DNA of 64,000 bases from CmP2 sp052084925 (GTDB lineage Bacteria > Actinomycetota > Actinomycetes > Actinomycetales > Micrococcaceae), in assembly GCA_052084925.1 (NCBI GenBank), contig JBQDEV010000004.1:124001-188000 (forward strand). The letters are read 5' to 3'. Of this stretch, positions 34,057 through 41,734 are shown one piece after another (position 1 is the first letter of the stretch; every line of letters starts with the position of its first letter). The notes beneath the pieces are model-generated. The model searched no databases and was not told where the DNA came from. It worked only from the letters and a program-made list of their open reading frames with translations. The translations under genes and the position numbers were made by a program.

Positions 34057-34890
34057 CTACGCGTTGATGACGCCGAAGCCCAGCAGCAGATAGATCGCCA
34101 TGCCGAGCAGGATGCGGTACCAGACGAATCCGCGGAACGAGTGGCTGGAGATGAAGCGCATGAGCCAGGCGATGACGGCATAGCCGATAATGAAGGCGAC
34201 GACCGTGGCGGCGAGGGTCTCCATCATCGAGTAGGGAGCATCCGCCGCGGGGTCGGTCAGCGCGCCGAACAGTTTGTAGAAGCCGGAGGCGAAGACGGCG
34301 GGCACGGCGAGCAGGAACGCATATCGGGCGGCGGCCGGGCGGGTGTAGCCCAGGGCCAGCCCCATAGTGATGGTTCCCCCAGAACGAGAGACTCCGGGAA
34401 TCAGGGCCAGCGCCTGGGCAAGGCCGAAGAGGATGCCGTCGCGCCAGGTGAGGTCCGTCAGCGGTTTGACCTGGCGTCCCAGGGTATCGGCGAGGGCGAG
34501 CAGCACACCGAAGACGATCAGCATGGTGGCCACGATCCACAGCGAACGGAAACTGGTGTCGATATAGTCCTCGAGCAACAGCCCCAGGATGGCGATCGGC
34601 AGCGAACCGATGATGATCAGCCACCCCATGCGGGCATCGGGGTCGGACCGCTCGACCGCACCCGTCAGCGATTTGGCCCACTGGGTGATGATGCGCAGGA
34701 TGTCACGCCAGAAATAGATGAGCACCGCGAGCTCGGTGCCGATCTGGGTGATGGCGGTGAACGCCGCGCCCGGATCGGATGCTCCAGGCAGGAACTCGCC
34801 GACGATGCGCAGGTGCGCCGAAGACGAGATGGGGAGGAACTCGGTCAGTCCCTGGACCAGCCCGAGGATAATCGCTTCAATCCAACTCAC
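34057..34890 (-). CDS. uppP: Undecaprenyl-diphosphatase (UppP/BacA)
   Basis: An integral membrane phosphatase that recycles undecaprenyl diphosphate to the monophosphate carrier for cell-wall synthesis. The 277-residue protein has the two signature regions: GLTEFLPISSSAHLRI at residues 15-30 and PGVSRSGGTITMGL in the middle, plus about eight hydrophobic helices. GTG start 34890 has TAGTGT six bases upstream and no SD. Confidence 0.95.
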   Translation of the reverse strand: MSWIEAIILGLVQGLTEFLPISSSAHLRIVGEFLPGASDPGAAFTAITQIGTELAVLIYFWRDILRIITQWAKSLTGAVERSDPDARMGWLIIIGSLPIAILGLLLEDYIDTSFRSLWIVATMLIVFGVLLALADTLGRQVKPLTDLTWRDGILFGLAQALALIPGVSRSGGTITMGLALGYTRPAAARYAFLLAVPAVFASGFYKLFGALTDPAADAPYSMMETLAATVVAFIIGYAVIAWLMRFISSHSFRGFVWYRILLGMAIYLLLGFGVINA

Positions 34891-34896
34891 AGCGCC

Positions 34897-34902
34897 ACAC
34901 TA
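34897..34902 (-). promoter_or_regulatory. Candidate leaderless -10 for uppP (TAGTGT)
   Basis: TAGTGT, six bases, GTG of uppP; no SD. Confidence 0.5.
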
Positions 34903-34973
34903 CGCCACGATCCGCTCCCCCGCTGACCGCGGCGCACCGGATGAGGCTGAACTCACGCGACTCTCAACCGGCG

Positions 34974-35336
34974 TCAGGCGCCGGAACCACTGCGACGGCC
35001 TTCGGCCGCGAGCAGTTCATCGTCATCGAGATCGTCGTCTTCTTGATCCGTGGTCAGTTCGGCCGGGTCGAAGTCCTCGTCCTCATCGTCGCTGTCTTCG
35101 TCCTCATCGTCATCCTCATCCTCGTCGTCCTCATCGTCATCGAAGAGATCCAACGGGGTGACTTCTCCGGTCGCCTCGTAGAGGGCATCTTCGTAGGCTT
35201 CGAAACTGTCAGCCAGGGTCTGATACGCAGCGTCGAGTACTGGGTCTGAATCGCTGCGTTTGGCGGAGGCCGCAGCCAAGTGCTCCTGAAGCGCGGAGAC
35301 GAGGGTGTCAAGGGCGATGCGAGGATCGGTGCTCAT
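34974..35336 (-). CDS. Small acidic protein of unknown function
   Basis: A 120-residue protein with an N-terminal helical part (STDPRIALDTLVSALQEHLAAA; DAAYQTLADSFEAYEDALYEAT) and a C-terminal low-complexity tract of almost pure Asp/Glu from about 62 to 108. Similar genes in Micrococcales are sometimes labelled primosomal protein, for which I see no support. TACGGT lies six bases before the ATG. The 83-base gap to uppP shows nothing recognisable. Confidence 0.7.
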   Translation of the reverse strand: MSTDPRIALDTLVSALQEHLAAASAKRSDSDPVLDAAYQTLADSFEAYEDALYEATGEVTPLDLFDDDEDDEDEDDDEDEDSDDEDEDFDPAELTTDQEDDDLDDDELLAAEGRRSGSGA

Positions 35337-35342
35337 GGTTAC

Positions 35343-35348
35343 ACCGTA
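35343..35348 (-). promoter_or_regulatory. Candidate leaderless -10 for the acidic protein gene (TACGGT)
   Basis: TACGGT, six bases, ATG at 35336. Confidence 0.45.
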
Positions 35349-35471
35349 GCCGGTGGATGCGCGCAGGAGAAGAGGTTGTGTCGTGTGAGGTGACCCGGGA
35401 GTTGGACGTCGGCGATACTGGCTGAGATAACGTAGGCCGAAACGGCCGATACAACGGAAGGGACAGCGCCG

Positions 35472-35711
35472 GTGCGGGATGATCTGAACGTCAGCGCGGT
35501 CGAGTCGATCCGCACAGTCAAGGACTGGGAGTATCTGGTGATCTCCGTGGGTCCGCGGGAGTCACTGGCGACGGCGCGCCGTCGATTGGTCGAACATGCC
35601 GAGTACGGCCGCTGGGAACTGCAGCGGTCGATTCTGTACCGAGGCGGTCGTCGACGCTTCTGGTTGCGACGCAAGATGATGCGCGTCCAGCCGACGCTGG
35701 ATCGGGTCTAG
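35472..35711 (+). CDS. DUF5703 family protein
   Basis: A 79-residue basic protein with the pattern DWEYLVISVGPRESLATARRR, HAEYGRWELQRSILYRGGRRRFWLRRKMMRV, matching a small actinobacterial family (DUF5703) of unknown role. GTG start with GGAAGGGA upstream. Its stop overlaps the histidine kinase stop (convergent, 35708-35711). Confidence 0.75.
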   Translation: MRDDLNVSAVESIRTVKDWEYLVISVGPRESLATARRRLVEHAEYGRWELQRSILYRGGRRRFWLRRKMMRVQPTLDRV

Positions 35712-37036
35712 TTCGGCGGACTCTGCGGATTCTCTGCGGGAAGCCACACCTCGACGCGAGTCCCCTGGTCGTCGCTGGAGAGGGTGAGCATACCGCCGTG
35801 ATCCGTGACGGCATGTCGGATCAGGCTCAGCCCGAAATGTCCTGGCGGCGCGGGTTCGTGCGGATTGAAACCGCTGCCGTCGTCCTCAATGTTCAGTCGA
35901 GCCCCGTTATCGGCAGTACGCAGAGCGAGCCGTACCGTCTCAGGTGAGGCATGGTCGAGCGCGTTGCGCACCAACTCGCGCGCTGCACGATAGATCAGGG
36001 TCGCCACGTCGGTGCTGACCGGGACCTCCAGATCGGTGTCGACCTCGATGCGAACCCGTCCCGATGAGAGATCACGGGCGAGCTCGCCCAGCGCCGTGTC
36101 CAGATTCTCGTCGAGATCCGACGGCGCGATCTCACTCAGAAGGGTGCGCAGGTGATCGATATCAGTGTCGAGCAGTTCGCCGGCGCGCTGGAGCAGTTCT
36201 GTGGCGGCCGCGTCGTGCGGGAACGCTTCCACTCCGAGACGTTCGAGGGTCAACCCCAGACTGGCAAGGTCTTGGATAACGTGATCGTGCAGCCGTGCCG
36301 ACAATCGGTGTCGTTCTCGGTCTGATGCGGCCAGCGCGGCATGGAGAAGCTGCTGTCGCTCCGCCTCGCGTCGGGACAGTCGTCGCGCCAAGCGCAGAGC
36401 CATCGGCAGTGTGGCCGCTCCCAGCACAGCCGGCCCAAGAATCGAGAGAGGCAATACGACGGCGAGCATGGCGGCCAGGGAGTCCGACTCTGTGGAGACC
36501 AGGTAGAGCTCCAGGCGCATCGCGTGACCGGAGGCGTCCGTGAAACCGATGAACGCCTCGAGGAGGTCCTCGTTTCCTTGTTCATGCTGGTGCTCGGCGT
36601 CATCAGGGACATCGAGAACAACGACCTCGCCACGATCGAGGCGTGCCCCCAGCTCCGAGTCCACGGCACGGCGCACGCCTTCGTTGCGCGGTTCATCGGA
36701 ATAGATCACCACGGCTTCATCACCGACCAGCTGCCAGATCTTGACTCGGTCCAGCACCCCGCCCTCGATGAAGGCGTCGAACTCGTCGGCGATCCTCTCC
36801 GGATCCTCGGCGCCGGGACCGGCCAAGTCCACCAGCGTCAGGGGCGCAACGACCGCATGCGCGACGGTGTCGGCGATGACTTCCGCGTTGCTCCGAGCTG
36901 CCTCCACCGCGATCGCCGTCGAAATGAGCGAGGAGGCAACCGCCACCGCAGCGGTGACGGCGACCGTGGAGACCGTATGCAGGAGAATTGCTCGGCGTGT
37001 GGTCCGGTCGGCTCGAAGGACCTCACGGCTGATCAT
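35708..37036 (-). CDS. Sensor histidine kinase, NarL/DesK type (HisKA_3)
   Basis: A 442-residue membrane kinase. Helices at about 17-40 and 188-212 bracket an extracytoplasmic sensor domain of ~150 residues with a histidine/acidic loop (DDAEHQHEQGNED). The phospho-acceptor box is ARLHDHVIQDLASLGL (H250). The HATPase domain shows RNALDHAS (N box), EDDGSGFNP (G1) and GHFGL. It follows the response regulator with a four-base overlap. The signal is unknown; adjacency to an iron-uptake operon suggests iron or haem but is not proof. Confidence 0.9.
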   Translation of the reverse strand: MISREVLRADRTTRRAILLHTVSTVAVTAAVAVASSLISTAIAVEAARSNAEVIADTVAHAVVAPLTLVDLAGPGAEDPERIADEFDAFIEGGVLDRVKIWQLVGDEAVVIYSDEPRNEGVRRAVDSELGARLDRGEVVVLDVPDDAEHQHEQGNEDLLEAFIGFTDASGHAMRLELYLVSTESDSLAAMLAVVLPLSILGPAVLGAATLPMALRLARRLSRREAERQQLLHAALAASDRERHRLSARLHDHVIQDLASLGLTLERLGVEAFPHDAAATELLQRAGELLDTDIDHLRTLLSEIAPSDLDENLDTALGELARDLSSGRVRIEVDTDLEVPVSTDVATLIYRAARELVRNALDHASPETVRLALRTADNGARLNIEDDGSGFNPHEPAPPGHFGLSLIRHAVTDHGGMLTLSSDDQGTRVEVWLPAENPQSPPN

Positions 37037-37623
37037 CGAGGTTCCAGGATGATGATCCCCGCGTGAGCGGCCGCCACTACGGCGCCTGCCTGCGTATGGA
37101 CACCGAGCTTGGGGAAGATCGCTTTGATGTGATCACGCACCGTGTAGATCGACAGGTGTAGCCGGGACGCGATCTCCTGCGCGTCTTGGCCTTCAGCGAG
37201 CAGGGAGACGACTTCCCGCTCCCGCGGCGACAGTGCGCATTCGGGCAACGGGGCTGGACCCGGCCGGTCTTCACGCAGGGTGGCCAAAACATCATCGAGG
37301 CGTCCTCGCTTGGGAAGCACCCAGTACGCACCATTCTCGATCGCCCGGCGGACGACATCGGAACGGGGATGGGCGGTGAGCACGACGATCCGAGCGTGAG
37401 GAGCCAGCTGCGCCAGATCCGCGACGAGGTCGGCCCCGTCGCCGTCGGGGAGGCCGAGATCGACGATGGCCGCATCGAATCGTACGGTACGAGCTAGCTC
37501 GAGAGCCTCGCCCACCCCGCCAGCGACCCCAACGCAGGTCATGTCGACTTGGCTGTCGATTCCCAAGCGCATCAGGTCGGCGAAGGTCTGGTGATCATCG
37601 ACGACGAGGACGGGCGACAGCAT
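37033..37623 (-). CDS. Response regulator, NarL/LuxR type
   Basis: A 196-residue regulator: receiver domain with D9/D10, phospho-acceptor D55 (AAIVDLGLPDGDG) and K in VLPKRG; then a LuxR-type helix-turn-helix (LSPREREVVSLLAEG, IASRLHLSIYTVRDHIKAIFPKLGV). It forms a two-component pair with the kinase whose start overlaps its stop. TAAACT lies six bases before the ATG. It is divergent from the ferric-iron ABC operon across about 100 bases that include a DtxR-like box. Confidence 0.92.
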   Translation of the reverse strand: MLSPVLVVDDHQTFADLMRLGIDSQVDMTCVGVAGGVGEALELARTVRFDAAIVDLGLPDGDGADLVADLAQLAPHARIVVLTAHPRSDVVRRAIENGAYWVLPKRGRLDDVLATLREDRPGPAPLPECALSPREREVVSLLAEGQDAQEIASRLHLSIYTVRDHIKAIFPKLGVHTQAGAVVAAAHAGIIILEPR

Positions 37624-37629
37624 TCCCCT

Positions 37630-37635
37630 AGTTTA
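37630..37635 (-). promoter_or_regulatory. Candidate leaderless -10 for the response regulator (TAAACT)
   Basis: TAAACT, six bases, ATG 37623. The DtxR-like box lies 22 bases upstream of this hexamer, close enough to affect this promoter too. Confidence 0.5.
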
Positions 37636-37656
37636 GGGATATGACGTGTGTCGCAA

Positions 37657-37675
37657 CAAGCTTACGCTTACCTTA
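37657..37675. promoter_or_regulatory. DtxR/IdeR-like iron box
   Basis: CAAGCTTACGCTTACCTTA matches the 19-base DtxR/IdeR consensus (TTAGGTTAGSCTAACCTAA) at 13 of 19 positions by eye, mainly in the right half-site. It lies 50 bases ahead of the start codon of a ferric-iron binding lipoprotein, where an iron-dependent repressor would be expected. Confidence 0.5.
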
Positions 37676-37724
37676 TCTGCCGGGTGTCATGCCGGCGCAC
37701 TCACACGAAGGACACCAGTTTCCT

Positions 37725-38771
37725 ATGAATCGTTCACGTACCCGTCTCACGCTGATCGCCGCGGTGGCGGTCTCCGCATTCGCCCTGTCGGCGTGTGGAG
37801 GAGATGCAGAATCGACCTCGAATGGCTCAGACGACGAGCGGTCACTGATCGTCTACTCCGGTCGTGATGAGAGCTTGATCGGCCCCATCATCGAGCAGTT
37901 CGAGGAGGAATCAGGCATCGAGGTCAAGGTGCGGTACGCCAACAGCATCGAAATGGCCGCTCAGTTGCTGGAGGAGGGCGAGCGCACCCCCGCGCAAGTG
38001 TTCTTGTCCCAGGAGGCTGGGGCGTTGGGAGAACTCGCGAACGCAGACCTTCTCGCTCCCTTGCCGGAAGAGATCACCGGTGCGGTGGACCCGCAGTACA
38101 GCGCCGCCGACGATAGCTGGGTGGCACTCACGGGCCGCGCCCGGGTCCTCCTGTACGACTCTGAGGCAGTCAGTGAGGATGAGGTTCCCAGCGATGTTCA
38201 CGAGCTCACCGAACCGGAATGGCAAGGTCGAGTCGGGTTCGCACCGACCAATGCCTCTTTCCAGTCTTTCGTCACGGCCATGCGTGTGTTGGAAGGCGAA
38301 GACGTCACCGAGGAATGGCTCACGGGGATGATCGACAACGACACCGAGGTGTTTGACCGAAACGGCCCCATCGTGGAGGCAGTCAATACCGGCGCCCTGG
38401 ACGTCGGCTTGGTCAACCACTATTACTGGGTCGTTGCTGCGGCGGAAGCTAGCGGACCGGAGGCGATGCGCGCACAACTCAAGTTCGGTGAGCCCGGCAC
38501 CGTCAGTGCACTCGTGAATGTCACCGGTGCCGGCGTGCTGGCCTCAGCTGAAGATTCTGACGAAGCACAGGAATTCGTGGAGTACCTGGTGAGTGAGCAG
38601 GCTCAGGAACACTTCGTCGAAGAAGCAGGCGAGTACTCGCTGCTTCCGGACGGGCCGTCACCGGCTGATGTTCCGAGCCTCGACGAGCTGGACGGACCGG
38701 ACCTGGACTTCTCCGATCTGGCCGACCTGGACGGGACCCTGGAACTGCTACAGAAGGTCGGCTTGCTCTGA
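37725..38771 (+). CDS. Ferric-iron ABC transporter substrate-binding lipoprotein
   Basis: A 348-residue FbpA/FutA-like periplasmic-type binding protein anchored as a lipoprotein: basic N-terminus, hydrophobic stretch and lipobox ALSAC with C26. Family marks are LIVYSGRDESLIGPII, RARVLLYDSE and the tyrosine pair in VNHYYWVV (about residue 233), which ligate iron in FbpA-type proteins. I choose ATG 37725 because the signal peptide begins there; the longer GTG frame reads over the iron box. It is the first of a three-gene operon (binding protein, permease, ATPase). Confidence 0.92.
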   Translation: MNRSRTRLTLIAAVAVSAFALSACGGDAESTSNGSDDERSLIVYSGRDESLIGPIIEQFEEESGIEVKVRYANSIEMAAQLLEEGERTPAQVFLSQEAGALGELANADLLAPLPEEITGAVDPQYSAADDSWVALTGRARVLLYDSEAVSEDEVPSDVHELTEPEWQGRVGFAPTNASFQSFVTAMRVLEGEDVTEEWLTGMIDNDTEVFDRNGPIVEAVNTGALDVGLVNHYYWVVAAAEASGPEAMRAQLKFGEPGTVSALVNVTGAGVLASAEDSDEAQEFVEYLVSEQAQEHFVEEAGEYSLLPDGPSPADVPSLDELDGPDLDFSDLADLDGTLELLQKVGLL

Positions 38772-38773
38772 CC

Positions 38774-40327
38774 ATGCATGGAGAATCTGGAACGGGGAGG
38801 TCGCCGGGCAGGCGGCCTCCCCTCCTGCTGCTCTTAGCCGGCACCACGACCGCCGCGGTTACTGCAGTTCCCCTGGCGTACCTGGTGATCCGGCTGGCTC
38901 AGGCCGACCTCCAACAAGTGATCGATGTGGTGGTGCGCGAGCGAACTCTCGCACTGGTCCTGACATCGCTGGGACTATCGCTGCTGGTGGCCTTGGGCAG
39001 CTTGGCGCTAGGCATTCCGATGGCGTGGGTCCTGGCACGGGTCGCGTTGCCACTCCCAGGACTCTGGCGGGCGCTCGCGGCCCTTCCCCTGGCGGTTCCC
39101 TCCTACGTGATGGCCTTTTCCTGGATCTCCACCTGGCCAGGGCTGACCGGATTCTGGCCCCTCACCCTCGTGATGATCCTCGCCTGCACGCCCTACGTCA
39201 CCCTTCCTGTCGCCGCAGCGTTCTATCTTGCGGATCAGCGTGCTGTGGACGTCGCGAGGACCCTCGGACGCGGACCATTGGGTGCTTTCCGGGCGGCGTT
39301 GCTCCCTCAGGTGGCCCCCGCGGCACTCGCAGGGGCACTCTTGGCCGGGCTGTATACCCTCTCGGATTTCGGATCGCCGTCACTGTTCCGTGTCCAGACC
39401 CTCACGTGGGCTGTCTATGCCGCGTTCGAAGGTGGGCTCAACCGAACCTTGGCAGCAGCGACGGCGTTGATCCTGGTGATGCTCGCGCTCGCCCTCGTTC
39501 TTATGGAGCGCATGATGAGACGGCGCGCGTCGCGAGGCGGCCGACCAGCATCTCAGATCGTCAGACCACCGCGACTGAACACGAAACGAGTCCAACTGGT
39601 GTGCGTCGCCGGTCTCGGCTGCGTCAGCCTCGCCTCTCTAGGAATACCGGCCTACGCACTGGCACGTCGGGGATGGGAAAGTCGTTCCGCCGCCACCGAC
39701 TGGAGCCGCCTGTTCGAGAGCATGGGCACCACGCTCTCGCTGAGTCTGACCGGAGCCCTGATCGCCGTCCTGCTCGGGCTGCCTATCGCCGTCCTTGCAG
39801 CACGTTATCAAGGCAGATTCATTGCCACAGTGGAATCGGTGGCCTATCTCGGCAACGGGATCCCCGGTCTCGTCGTAGGCCTCTCGTTAGTCTTCTTCAC
39901 GCTCAATGTTGTACCGGTGCTGTATCAAACGGCCCTGGCACTCAGCATGGCGTATGCCGTCATCTTTCTCCCCAAGGCCATCGGGTCGGCACGATCCGCC
40001 ATCGCTCAGGTACCCGCATCGCTTGAAGAGGTCTCCCGGACCCTGGGACGCGGACCGCTACACACGTGGACAACCATCACAGCCCGGCTCTCCACACCTG
40101 GCATCGCCACGGGAGGGCTGCTCGTCGCCGTGACGGCGATGAAAGAGCTGCCAGCAACGCTGATGCTTCTGCCCATCGGCGCTAATACCTTGGCAACCGA
40201 GCTGTGGCGTCACACGAACATGTCCTCCTACGCGGCAGCGGCCCCTTACGCGATCGCCCTGGTTCTCGTCGCCTGTATTCCCACCTACTTCCTCTCCCGG
40301 ACGGAGCTCGATGGAACTCGACGTTGA
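38774..40327 (+). CDS. Ferric-iron ABC transporter permease (fused two-copy type)
   Basis: A 517-residue permease of the FbpB/ThiP type with two fused permease modules, about 12 membrane helices. Each module carries an EAA-type loop: VDVARTLGRGPLGAFRAALLPQ in the first, LEEVSRTLGRGPLHTWTTIT in the second. ATG lies two bases after the binding-protein stop. The ATPase start overlaps its end by 17 bases. Confidence 0.93.
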   Translation: MHGESGTGRSPGRRPPLLLLLAGTTTAAVTAVPLAYLVIRLAQADLQQVIDVVVRERTLALVLTSLGLSLLVALGSLALGIPMAWVLARVALPLPGLWRALAALPLAVPSYVMAFSWISTWPGLTGFWPLTLVMILACTPYVTLPVAAAFYLADQRAVDVARTLGRGPLGAFRAALLPQVAPAALAGALLAGLYTLSDFGSPSLFRVQTLTWAVYAAFEGGLNRTLAAATALILVMLALALVLMERMMRRRASRGGRPASQIVRPPRLNTKRVQLVCVAGLGCVSLASLGIPAYALARRGWESRSAATDWSRLFESMGTTLSLSLTGALIAVLLGLPIAVLAARYQGRFIATVESVAYLGNGIPGLVVGLSLVFFTLNVVPVLYQTALALSMAYAVIFLPKAIGSARSAIAQVPASLEEVSRTLGRGPLHTWTTITARLSTPGIATGGLLVAVTAMKELPATLMLLPIGANTLATELWRHTNMSSYAAAAPYAIALVLVACIPTYFLSRTELDGTRR

Positions 40328-41327
40328 CACCCTCTGTGCCTGGCATGGTTCCGGGCCACAGCGAACACAAATCCTGGATCGGATCAGTCTCCAGGTTCCG
40401 GCCGGTGAATTGGGCGCCCTCTTAGGCCCCAGCGGAAGCGGCAAGACCACACTTCTGCGCGCCATTGCCGGATTGCATGCTGATGTTCGCGGCACGATTG
40501 TGCTCGGAGGTGAACGCCTCGACGGCACGGCACCTGAACATCGGCGTATCGGGCTGGTACCCCAGGACGGCGCGCTGTTTCCGCATCTCACGGTCAAAGA
40601 AAACATCGGATTTGGGCTGAAACGTCCCAACGCACGTGACCAGCGCATCAACGAGATGCTGGATCTTCTTGATCTGGGGGCGCTGGCTGATCGACTCCCC
40701 CACCAGATCTCGGGTGGGCAAGCACAGCGGGTGGCCGTGGCACGCGCGCTCGCACCAGCGCCTCGGCTGCTTCTCTTGGACGAACCCTTTTCCGCACTCG
40801 ACGCCGGACTGCGGGTCGAAGTCAGGGACGGCGTGATGAGTGCCCTCCGTGAGACTCACACCACAGCATTGCTGGTGACCCACGATCAGGGCGAAGCGAT
40901 GTCCATGGCCGGACATCTCGTCGTGGTCGCCAACGGACGGATCACCCAGGCCGGTTCCCCATGGGTGGTCTATGCGCAGCCCGCAGATATTTGGACCGGA
41001 AGATTCCTCGGCGAGGCCAATCTCTTCGAAACGCAGACGGACGGACACAGTGCCATGACGCCGTTCGGACCCGCGGCACATGCGGCGCAGGAACCAGGGG
41101 ATGTCACCGTTCTGGTGCGTCCGGAGCAGCTCCGACTATCAACCAGCAAGGGAACGGAAGCGATGATCGTCGCCATTCGATATTTCGGTCATGACAGCCT
41201 TGTGACCCTTCGAAGTGTCGACCACGACATCGAAGCTCGACTCCGGCTGGTGGGGAACGCGTCACCGGCAATCGGGACCAGGGTGCGAGTTACCGTGGAC
41301 GGTCCGGTGAGGGCGTTCAGGAACTGA
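40311..41327 (+). CDS. Ferric-iron ABC transporter ATP-binding protein
   Basis: A 338-residue importer ATPase (FbpC/PotA type). Walker A GPSGSGKTT, the signature ISGGQAQRVAVARAL, Walker B LLLLDEPFSALD and the H-loop LLVTHDQGEA are intact; a TOBE regulatory domain follows (about 250-338, VTVLVRPEQLRLS). It overlaps the permease gene by 17 bases, so the operon is tightly coupled. No separate terminator is seen directly after it; the palindrome at 41473-41500 may end both this operon and the tRNA. Confidence 0.93.
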   Translation: MELDVDTLCAWHGSGPQRTQILDRISLQVPAGELGALLGPSGSGKTTLLRAIAGLHADVRGTIVLGGERLDGTAPEHRRIGLVPQDGALFPHLTVKENIGFGLKRPNARDQRINEMLDLLDLGALADRLPHQISGGQAQRVAVARALAPAPRLLLLDEPFSALDAGLRVEVRDGVMSALRETHTTALLVTHDQGEAMSMAGHLVVVANGRITQAGSPWVVYAQPADIWTGRFLGEANLFETQTDGHSAMTPFGPAAHAAQEPGDVTVLVRPEQLRLSTSKGTEAMIVAIRYFGHDSLVTLRSVDHDIEARLRLVGNASPAIGTRVRVTVDGPVRAFRN

Positions 41328-41472
41328 TCCAACGAGTAGGCAGAGTCACTCGGAGGCGCCGTGGTAAGCGGCGAGCAACTCTTGTTGGCGGATGAAATCG
41401 GGTGATGAGTCCGACCGCCGGTTTTCGGGGGTCCTTGGCGTCAGATTTGGTGTTTCTGGCGTAAGGGGTATG

Positions 41473-41500
41473 AAAAAACCCCGGAATTCCGGGGTTTTTT
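41473..41500. terminator. 28-bp perfect palindrome, bidirectional terminator
   Basis: Six A, CCCCGG, AATT, CCGGGG, six T: a perfect inverted repeat with A- and T-tracts on the two sides, hence an intrinsic terminator on both strands. It lies 3 bases past the 3' end of tRNA-Leu (minus) and 145 bases after the iron ABC operon (plus). The rest of 41328-41472 holds no gene I recognise. Confidence 0.9.
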
Positions 41501-41503
41501 CAG

Positions 41504-41587
41504 TGCGCGGAGGGGGACTTGAACCCCCACGTCCTTGCGGACACAGCGACCTCAACGCTGCGCGTCTGCCAATTCCGCCACCCGCGC
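41504..41587 (-). tRNA. tRNA-Leu (anticodon GAG)
   Basis: Minus strand, 84 bases. Acceptor GCGCGGG pairs with TCCGCGC (one G-U); D-arm has GGCAGACGC; the anticodon stem CAGCG/CGCTG encloses TTGAGGT, anticodon GAG (codons CUC/CUU). A long variable arm (TGTCCGCAAGGACG) marks it as class II leucine tRNA; the T-arm is GGGGGTTCAAGTCCCCC. CCA is not encoded. The bases upstream (41588-41734) contain its promoter and that of the M20 gene. Confidence 0.96.
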
Positions 41588-41722
41588 GGGTGTCGATCCT
41601 GTGCTCCAGAAACCACCGATGTACCAGTAAAGGGTGGCGGTGCCGAAGCTCAGGCAGCGGAGATAACTCTAGCACGGATCTGAGGACGGTTCTGACCACT
41701 GTCATCGGGTGGCGTGTCTGGC

Positions 41723-41728
41723 TAGGGT
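41723..41728 (+). promoter_or_regulatory. Candidate leaderless -10 for the M20 peptidase (TAGGGT)
   Basis: TAGGGT, six bases, ATG 41735. Confidence 0.5.
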
Positions 41729-41734
41729 GGAACC

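Noticed and set aside
41504..41587. tRNA-Leu as an integration site of a mobile island
   Set aside because: No integrase, no direct repeat of the tRNA 3' end, and ordinary chromosomal genes on both sides.
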